Of a stretch of DNA of 64,000 bases, positions 57,012 through 64,000 are shown in pieces. The notes under the pieces were generated by a model. The model saw nothing but the letters and a program-made list of their open reading frames with translations. It ran no database searches and had not been told where the DNA came from. How positions within the stretch are numbered: the stretch's first letter is position 1; each line of letters starts with the position of its first letter. This stretch comes from Benincasa hispida (lineage: Eukaryota; Streptophyta; Magnoliopsida; Cucurbitales; Cucurbitaceae): positions 37,117,589 to 37,181,588 of the forward strand of contig NC_052349.1 in NCBI RefSeq assembly GCF_009727055.1, given 5' to 3'. The position numbers were made by a program, and so were the translations under genes.

Positions 57012-57285
57012 TTGGATGTAGGCATTATATATCCAATCGATGATAGCACGTGGGTCAGCCTTGTGCAATGTGTGCCCAAGAAGGGAGGAATGACGATAGT
57101 CCCAAATGCAAATAATGAACTGATACCAATGAGGATCGACACTGGCTGGCAGATTTGCATGAACTACCACAAACTGAATGCAGCGACAAAGTTTCAGAGG
57201 TGTATGATGGCCATCTTCTCTGAGTATCTCGAGGATTCAGTGGAAATTTTTATGGACGACTTCTCGGTTTACAGGAAAACATATG
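57012..57285 (+). pseudogene. Partial RT copy with internal deletion, element B
   Basis: Reads VGIIYPIDDSTWVSLVQCVP, KKGGMTIVPNANNELIPMRI, TGWQICMNYHKLNAATK and then jumps to [20 protein letters not shown] and MDDFSVY. About 220 bases that encode FPLPFIDQM to MPFG are absent. It ends at an N at 57286, after which the RT starts again. This is either a deletion derivative of a related element joined here by the assembler or a real local duplication. Confidence 0.8.
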
Positions 57286-57286
57286 N
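57286..57286. other. Single N, probable contig join inside RT
   Basis: The sequence after the N (AGGGAGGAATGACGATAGTC) repeats that at 57082, with about 10% difference over the next 108 bases. Two related contigs were placed next to each other. Confidence 0.9.
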
Positions 57287-58475
57287 AGGGAGGAATGACG
57301 ATAGTCCCAAATGCAAATAATGAATTAATACCAATGAGGATCGTCACTGGCTGGCGGATTTGCTTGAACTACCGCAAATTTAATGCGGCGACGAAGAAGA
57401 ACCAGTTCCCCTTGCCTTTTATTGACCAAATGATAGACCGCCTAATAGGAAATGATTACTTCTGTTTTTTGGATGGGTATGCAGGCTACAACAAAATAAT
57501 GATCGCTCCTGAAGACCAAGAGAAAACCACATTCACCTGCTCATACAAAACGTTTTCTTTTCACCGCATGCCGTTCAGATTTGCAATGCGCTGAGCACGT
57601 TTCGGAGGTGTATGATGGCCATCTTCTCTGAGTATCTAGAGGATTCAATGGAAATTTTTATGGACGACTTCTCGATTTACGGGCAAACGTATGAAGTCTG
57701 TCTTAACAACTTGGAGAAGATATTGAGGAGATGTGAAGAGACAAATCTTGTGCTGAATTGGAAGAAGTGCCACTTCATGGTGAACGAAGGTATTGTACTC
57801 GGGCACAAAGTTCTAGAGGAAGGGCTGGAGGTGGATAAGGCAAAAATTGAGGCCATTGAAAAGCTCCCACCTCCAACAAATATGAAGGTTGTCAGGAGTT
57901 TCCTGGGACATGTAGGATTTTACTGTCGTTTTGTGCAGGACTTTTCGAAGATTGCTCGACCATTGAGTGTGTTGCTGGAGGCGGATAGAACGTTTGACTT
58001 TGATTCATAATGCCTCAATGCATTCAAAATACTGAAGAACGCATTGATAACCACACCTGTGTTGATCGCACCTGACTTGACAAAGCCAGTTGAGCTAATG
58101 TGCGATACTAGCGGTTATGCGATGGGGGCAGTGCTAGCACAAAAGAAAAAGACAATGCTACACCCCATCGCGTATGCGAGTAGAACATTGAACCCTGCCC
58201 AAGTGAATTACACTACCACTGAAAAAGAACTTTTTGCGGCGATCTTTATGCTGGAAAAATTTAGAGCTTACTTGCTGGGATCCAAAGTGATCGTTTACAC
58301 CGACCACTCGGCAATCAAATATTTAATGACCATGAAAGATGCAAAGCCGAGATTAATTCGATGGGTTCTCCTCCTGCAAGAATTCAACATGGAAATCATT
58401 GACCGTAAGGGGACGGAGAACCAGGTTGTGGACCACCTATCAAGATTAGAGAATCCGGAAGTAGACCGCAACTAG
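57287..58475 (+). pseudogene. Reverse transcriptase and RNase H of gypsy element B
   Basis: Three open stretches. 57287-57594: GGMTIVPNANNELIPMRIVT, RICLNYRKFNAATKKNQFPL, FIDQMIDRLIGNDYFCFLDG and TFSFHRMPF. After a stop and a shift, 57612-58010 holds the catalytic FMDDFSIY and LGHVGFYCRFVQDFSKIARP. After one stop at 58008, 58044-58475 holds RNase [15 protein letters not shown] (Asp), [16 protein letters not shown] (Glu), [11 protein letters not shown] (Asp) and [17 protein letters not shown]. All RT and RNase H catalytic residues are present, unlike in element A, although the frame is broken. Confidence 0.92.
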
Positions 58476-58500
58476 TCAGAGGGGAACGTATCCTTTCCAG

Positions 58501-59377
58501 ATGAGCAGTTGTTCAAAATTGAAGAATTACCATGGTACGCAGATGTGGTCAATTATTTGGTCTGTGAATAATTTTCAGAAAATTACACAACCCACCAAAA
58601 TAAGCGGCTTCTGCACGAATGTAAATCCTATTATTCGAACGATCCAAATCATTACAAGAGGGGGTCTGACCAGATCTTGCGTCTATGTGTGCCAGAAACT
58701 GCTTATCAACACATATTGTCCCAATTCCATGACTCACCGTATGGTGGACATTTTGGAGGTCAATGCACAGCAGTAAAAGTGTTATAAAGTGGGTACTTTG
58801 GCCGACTCTATTCAAGGATGCAAGAGACTATTCTATAAGATGCGACAAGTGCCAACACATGGGAAACATTTCGTGGAAGAATGCGATGGCAATGAATATT
58901 ATCTTAGAATTGGAACTCTTCGATGTGTGGGGCATAGACTTTATGAGACCATTCCCACCATCAAATGGTCACAAGTACATTTTTTTGGGTGTCGATTATG
59001 TCTTCAAGTGGGTTGAAGCGGTATCATGCATCGCAAGCGATGCGACGATAGTCTCCAAATTCTTGAGAAGAAATATCTTCCCTCGTTTTGGCACCCCACG
59101 TGCCATAATAAGTGATGAAGGCTCCCACATTGTCAACAGCGTCATCAACAAACTTCTGCTCAAGTATAATATCCACCATAAGGTCGCCACCGCATACCAT
59201 CCATAGACAAACAGCCAAGCCGAGGTGTCTAATAGGGAAATCAAACTGATCCTAGAGAAGGTGGTGAATCCTTCACGCAAAGATTGGGCTATGAAGCTGA
59301 ACGATGCCTTGTGGGCATACAGGACCGCTTATAAAACACCTATAGGCATGTCTCTGTATATGCTAGTGTTTAGGAAG
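58501..59377 (+). pseudogene. Integrase of gypsy element B, cut by element C
   Basis: The zinc-binding region (H near HDSPYGGHFGG at about 58730, then IRCDKCQHMGNI at about 58840) precedes the core: WGIDFMRPFPPSNGHKYIF (first Asp), RFGTPRAIISDEGSHIVNSV (second Asp) and [19 protein letters not shown] (Glu, about 59212-59265). It continues [19 protein letters not shown] and ends at 59377, where the LTR of element C begins. A stop in place of the Gln of the YHPQTN motif lies at 59205. The C-terminal domain is absent. Confidence 0.9.
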
Positions 59378-61043
59378 TGATAACGGGCAGAAATGCACGT
59401 TATCATAGTACTGAGTTCTTAAACGATGTTGGATTCCGTTGATGAAATATTTTAAATTGCGTCCATTAAGCATAAATTCTATAATATTGCGGTCGCACGC
59501 ATCTAACACATTAAGCAGTTAATCTTTATATTTTTTTGCAGAATATGCGTTAACGCAATGCAGAGATTGCGATCATAGGAATACATTGGTCGAGCGCAAC
59601 TTCACCGCAAGACTTTGTGTTGATCGTGCTCGCAAACATTCGCCCAAGATGAATCACTGCAACTTGGTCGGTGTAACATGGTGGGTGCATTTGGGTGAAA
59701 GGATAATTAAGATCGATGGGACAAAAAGCTGAAAGCAGTCGGATCCAAATTAACTTGACAGCCAATAACGGTCACAAAGTATATTCAACTTTATCGGTGA
59801 CAATTATCTGATGCATCAGTCAGGAATTAAAGTTATCCCATCTGTACAACCGGGAGAGACAAGCCATCTTTCACCATGGAAACTTTATAAATACCAAGTG
59901 CATTCTTCAGGGAAGGGGTTAAGCAGTCGATTACTTCATCACTTTACAAGTTCATGCCTCTATGCATAGTTTTCTTCCATTTTAAGGCAGACGCGTGGAA
60001 GAAGGTGTGCCAATAGATCGTTCCGGAAAGCTTGGAAAAGCACCAGAAGCTCCAAGACAAAGAGAGGGCTGACGCCTGCGGAAGCGGGAACATTTGTAGA
60101 TCAGAATAGAGATTCAGTGTAAAAAGCCTCAGTCAGCAAGGAATTGCTACCAGGCTCTCTACTTTTATTTTCCATTATCATTTTGTACTCAACTCAGTTA
60201 TAAGAATGGAATGTCTCTCTCTATATCTGTTCACTCTCTGTTATTTAAGCATGAGTATCTAAATTAGTTGAATAGGTTGAGAAGTAGTTAGCTAGCATAA
60301 CAAGGTAATCTTCACGTTTGCGATTATCTTATTTATGTATGCTTCAGTCATCTATTAGAGATACTCGGGAGGGTAGTCTAAAGACAGGATCTAGACTTGG
60401 GAAGGTCAGGTCAGAATCTAGGTTTAAAAGAACTAGATTAGAACGCATAAATGGGAGATAGGCGCTTATGAATGAGCACTATTTGTTATTAACGCATCGC
60501 ATGCATCTTAGCAATAAGGTATGATTGTATGCAGTCACCTTACTTTCATGCATTTTGCATCAACGCATAGGACAAGAGTAGAGACTTAAGGATAAGCTCT
60601 ATGGACATTTTGCATTCAACACATGCATCCTAGATTTAGGAGCATCACATTTACATTGGGAAATGACTTGCTGTGCATGGTTGTAACATGCTCGCAAGGT
60701 TTGACGCATTCCCAAGTAACGCTAGCTAAAAGACCTTCTCAACCCGTTCATCGCATACTCATTGAATCTATCAACGCAACTATCTTTCTCAAATCCGCTG
60801 CCTTTATTTACTTCTTTTTCATTAACGCAACAACACACCCACACTTTATTTATTTACTCAGTTACCACAAAGTTTTCACAACATTACCAACGCAACTATT
60901 TTCACAAGTCCCTGTGTTCGACCCTGGACTTACCAAGAAACTCAGAGGAATTTACACTTGAATTCCGTTGGGGAAACTTGAGTGCACAACACAATCCATC
61001 AACGCAGATCTTCCATATTTCCATTCAATAAAATAACATGTCA
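59378..61043 (+). repeat. 5' LTR of gypsy element C
   Basis: 1666 bases from TGATAACGGGCAGAAATGC to AATAACATGTCA. Collinear with the solo LTR at 47191-48833. The first 28 bases form the terminal hairpin. Frames at 60623-61031 are LTR sequence. Confidence 0.9.
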
Positions 61044-61049
61044 TATTTT

Positions 61050-61067
61050 CGGCACCGTTGCTGGGGA
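61050..61067 (+). promoter_or_regulatory. Primer-binding site of gypsy element C, tRNA-Asp type
   Basis: CGGCACCGTTGCTGGGGA, six bases after the LTR end; three changes from the plant tRNA-Asp complement TGGCGCCGTTGCCGGGGA. Confidence 0.8.
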
Positions 61068-61213
61068 CTTCGACAAAATAGTTGTTAACGGTAATTTTTG
61101 CAATTTCTTTGCAGAACTCTCAATTTCTGGCGAACTACCACCCAGAGGTTGAGAGAACATTTCGAAGAAGACTACAAGACCGACAACAGCAACCACAATC
61201 CGATAAAGAAGAG

Positions 61214-61712
61214 ATGGCAGAGCAGCCTAGAGGTGGAGCACCAAATGATAATAATGTCATGGCGAATCCGATTCTGTTGGCAAATGATCACAATAGGCCC
61301 ATATGCATCGCCAAACCTCTATGATTTCTCTCTGGGAATCATCAGGCCTGCCCTCGACAGAAGTAGATTCGAGATGAAACCGATGATGCTGCAGATGATC
61401 CAGACTGTAGATCAATTCGGAGGAAGGCGTGACGAGGATCCCCATGCCCACCTCCGAAGTTTTATTGAAATCTGCAATATTTTTGTGTTCCCAAACATCT
61501 CTGCTGAAGAAGTTCGACTAACATTGTTCCTATTTTCTTTCTGTGATCAGGCTAGGAAATGGGCTTATTCGCTCGAACCAGGAGAAATTACTTCTTGGGA
61601 GCAAGTAATGGAGAAATTCATGAAAAAGTATTTTCCACCTACCGAGAACGCAAGACGAAGAAAGCTTAAGACTAATTTTGAACAAGATATGGATGAATCG
61701 CTCAACGATGCT
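61214..61712 (+). pseudogene. Gag fragment of gypsy element C
   Basis: The ATG at 61214 (MAEQPRGGAPNDNNVMANPI) aligns with the Gag start of element B at 54370. An 8-base deletion near 61303, relative to B, shifts the frame. The rest reads SPNLYDFSLGIIRPALDRSR, DPHAHLRSFIEICNIFVFPN, CDQARKWAYSLEPGEITSWE and KYFPPTENARRRKLK. It ends at SLNDA, where another LTR begins. Confidence 0.9.
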
Positions 61713-62209
61713 TGTGATGGAAAAAACGACATGCGCAGCGGAAATAAGAATCGATTTTACTCTAATTTTCCAAAATAAACATGTAACCCTAAAAGAATTA
61801 ATTAAGGTTATTTTGAAATAATTCCTTTGAAGCTCCCGAAACTCGTCTATCTCCACCCGAACACGAACGGACCACCACTAGAGCTGTCCTACTATTCTCT
61901 GGACTTAGAACCGGGTTGTGAGACCCGATGGAAGAAGAACCCAAGAGAGAGAGAAAAAATGGAAAAAGTATAGTGAAATTGGGTTGGGTTTGGTTTTTCT
62001 TTTTTTTTCAGCCCAATTTTAAAAACTAATTTTGCAAAATCTCCAAAAGTTTTTAATCCAAAAACACAAGCCCATATTTATAGAAAAGAGCCATGCAAAA
62101 TTGCATGAAAAAACTTTATAAAAATCCAACACCTAGAATCCACTATCTAAGTGGGCTTAATGTCTCCACTATAAACCCAAGACTTTCCTTGGATTATTTT
62201 CTCTTGTCA
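61713..62209 (-). repeat. Small copia-type LTR, minus orientation, solo or truncated
   Basis: On the minus strand it runs from TGACAAGAGAAAATAATCC to GTCGTTTTTTCCATCACA, 497 bases, and its end (CCGCTGCGCATGTCG) resembles many copia LTR ends. CTATAAATA at 62075-62083 (minus) is a good TATA box. The flanks ATGCT and CATAT are not a TSD and no PBS adjoins. Confidence 0.6.
62075..62083 (-). promoter_or_regulatory. TATA box in the small copia-type LTR
   Basis: CTATAAATA on the minus strand, about 125 bases inside the LTR. Confidence 0.5.
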
Positions 62210-64000
62210 CATATTGTAGGATGTTTGATTTAAGTTATTGTTGTTCCATTATTGAAGAAAAATGGCAAAGCTTTTGGTTGAGGTTGTCTTTGATAATTTT
62301 GGAATGTATTAATAAAGAAAAGAAAAGAAAGGAAATAAAGAAAAAGAAAAGAAAAAAAAATGAAAGGAAAATGAAAAAGGAAAAAGGGAAAAAAATGAAA
62401 GGAAATGAAAACCCATTCGGCGCTTAAGGGTTTAGTGAAACCCACCACCACCTAACTCATTTCAGCCCATTTCTCCATCATTTCCCATCAAATTTTCAGA
62501 GCATTTCGAGAGAGAGAGTGAAGGAAGAGGAAGAAGAAGCTTGCTACAGGTTAGAGGTTGAAAAAGGGAGGAAAAAGTTCATGTAAGTGCATGGTTGGAA
62601 GAATTTGGGTTCAACCTGTCTATCTCTGGTTTTTAAGTCGGTTTGAGCTACACAAGAAGAACTAAAAGGTAAGGCCTGACTTCCTTGAAATAAATTTCAT
62701 GAAGAAAGCTTTAGCTAAATCTGATGCTAAGTTAATGGTTTTTGAAAAGGAATACAAAGCACAGAATTTTCGTGCAAATCAGAAGGATCTAGGGTTTTCT
62801 CTGGCTTTTCGAACATTCTGGGGTGTACAAATTGAATTAGAAGCTCAGTTTGATATGGTTGGAAAGCTTATTCAATTTCCTATAACTTATATGAAGAATT
62901 CGTGATCCAAAAATTACTAGAACTAGGTTTAATTTCAGGATAAAATTAGAGGGTAGCAGAGAAGCACGAATCTGTATTTTCTGTGTTCGGGGGATGTCTG
63001 GACAAATCCGTTGCGAATTTTGTGTTTATTCCTTCTGGTAAATTGTAGAGGGTTCCAAAATGAAGAATTTGATATATATTACATTAATTTTCGTCAAGTA
63101 TTGAGGAAGTTATGAGTGTTGGAAGTTAGGGTATTGAATCTGGAAAATCTGGAAAAAAAGTGTGAAGTATGATTTTATTTCTAGAATTTAGAATTCATGA
63201 GCATGGAAAGACAAGAAGATTTATAGTTTTGATGCTCAGTTTTTTTTGTTTGACAGGCCAAGAGGAAATAGGCCAAGTCTACAGACCAGGGAACTAGCTA
63301 AGACTGTGATTGACAAAACGAATTTCGAAAATGATTTCTAAACTGTAATTTATGCTTAAATGGTTTACATGCTTGATTATGAACTTATGAATGATACATG
63401 ATTTCTATGAATGGTTTCAAGCATAAGTTTTGAACTTAGATTTTCTAATGAGGTTTATATACGAGCACGTGATTATTGAATTCCTAAAAAGTAGTTGAAA
63501 CGATATCATTTAAAGTAAAGGATGTATTAGCGAGTATTGTTAAAAGATTTTTAGTTTTTCATGAGCAAGCTGAGTAAGCTTGAGTTTTACGAATGATAAA
63601 GATAAGCAGGCATGTTTCAATATTTTCATGTGGTTTTCTGAGACTTTTATTGACTACATGACTGGGATATTGAGCCCGAGGCTATATGGTATTGTGTGCA
63701 CACAGGTTATATTCCGTTGTTGAAATTGAATGTACTCCGTGACAACGATGCTGTCGTGAGTGCTGGGCGGGCCCCACTACATCGTAGAGCTAGTAAACAT
63801 TGGTTGTATTTGGCGTGCCATACACAATGTTGATTTGTCATGTTGGTTAAAATGTTTTATATACTTGATATGCCTTGCTAGATTTTAATGACGTAGTTGC
63901 GGAATATTTTAGAAAGCTTTTAGCTTACACGTTTATGTTTAATGCTTTAATTGAAAATATTTATACGTTTAAAGGTTTATCACGTGTTCTGATTTGCGGA
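62210..64000. other. Probable LTR of another element, running off the window
   Basis: No gene seen. A homopurine A/G tract lies at 62309-62410 and GAGAGAGAG at about 62509. From 63.65 kb the text ATTGAGCCCGAGGCTATATG, GTGTGCACACAGG and GGGCGGGCCCCACTACATCG resembles LTRs of chromovirus (Tekay/Del-like) elements as I know them. The frame at 62699-62905 has no recognised domain. Orientation and ends are unknown. Confidence 0.35.

Larger units (their letters stand above)
53795..59377 (+). mobile_element. Ty3/gypsy element B (Athila/Tat-like), truncated at both ends
   Basis: Order on the plus strand: last 340 bases of a B/C-type LTR, tRNA-Asp-type PBS, gag, protease, RT, RNase H, integrase. It is cut in the integrase at 59377 by the LTR of element C. 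The Gag has GWRNHPIFVWKNNQQ and a C-x2-C-x3-H-x4-C knuckle; the protease has ALCDLGASINLMP. One single-N join lies in RT. No 3' LTR is left, so it cannot move. Confidence 0.9.
59378..61712 (+). mobile_element. Ty3/gypsy element C, 5' part only
   Basis: LTR, PBS and the first 500 bases of gag, then an abrupt switch at 61713 to an unrelated LTR. Inserted in the integrase of element B, which does not resume within the window, so the 3' part of both is missing here. Confidence 0.88.

Noticed and set aside
61713..64000. Continuation of element C gag-pol
   Set aside because: Homology to element B stops abruptly at 61712, and what follows has LTR features (TATA on the minus strand, CATCACA end) without Gag or Pol.

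Overview
This window looks like a gene-poor, repeat-packed stretch of a flowering-plant nuclear genome. It is AT-rich and made almost entirely of LTR retrotransposons of the Ty1/copia and Ty3/gypsy types, many nested inside one another, with soft-clipped assembly scars. A cucurbit source is my guess, from the look of the short inverted-repeat element at 12.7-12.9 kb and of the LTR families; nothing in the window proves it. The only likely host gene is a small, single-exon, phytocystatin-like gene on the minus strand (1586-1939) with its own TATA box.

Layout. 0-1.1 kb: two pieces of one copia-type LTR family (here 'K') facing each other. 1.1-4.7 kb: low-copy DNA with the cystatin-like gene. 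4.7-9.9 kb: a 2.6 kb direct tandem duplication carrying a gypsy gag remnant, a CGATCG-rich repeat patch and a K-related LTR. 9.9-11.7 kb: a gypsy LTR of family 'A'. 12.7-12.9 kb: a MITE-like element. 13.55-23.3 kb: a defective copia element whose 5' LTR is interrupted by a 2.7 kb solo LTR of a second family, 'L2'. 23.3-26.4 kb: a broken gypsy LTR and a gag remnant split by a solo LTR. 26.86-44.4 kb: a gypsy element 'A' on the minus strand with both LTRs, PPT, tRNA-Asp-type PBS and gag-PR-RT-RH-INT; a complete non-coding L2 element (33853-40537) sits inside its polyprotein gene with a matching 5-bp target-site duplication (TSD). 44.4-51.6 kb: layered K and L2 LTR fragments plus another solo LTR. 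51.6-61.7 kb: a solo LTR, a chromovirus-like gag scrap, gypsy element 'B' and gypsy element 'C', the last two on the plus strand. 61.7-64 kb: a small copia-type LTR and a further probable LTR running off the end.

Relative ages can be read from nesting: K LTRs are oldest, L2 and the gypsy LTRs landed in them, and L2 also landed in gypsy A. The TSDs ACTAT, GATTA, GTCCT, GAGTT and (C/T)GTAC support five separate insertions. All polyprotein genes carry stops, frameshifts or deletions, so none looks autonomous.

Assembly quality matters here. Two sites hold back-to-back Tn5/Nextera mosaic ends, which are library sequence and not plant DNA. Two single-N joins are flanked by duplicated sequence, one 460-base N gap is larger than its sister LTR predicts, and a 15-G run lies near one of the adapter scars. 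The most interesting biological signals are a hairpin at the U3 tip of the gypsy LTRs whose stem changes in a compensating way while its loop is kept, and the L2 element: very long LTRs, a 0.7 kb non-coding interior, several copies of its own primer-binding motif, and an LTR slot filled with different simple repeats in different copies.
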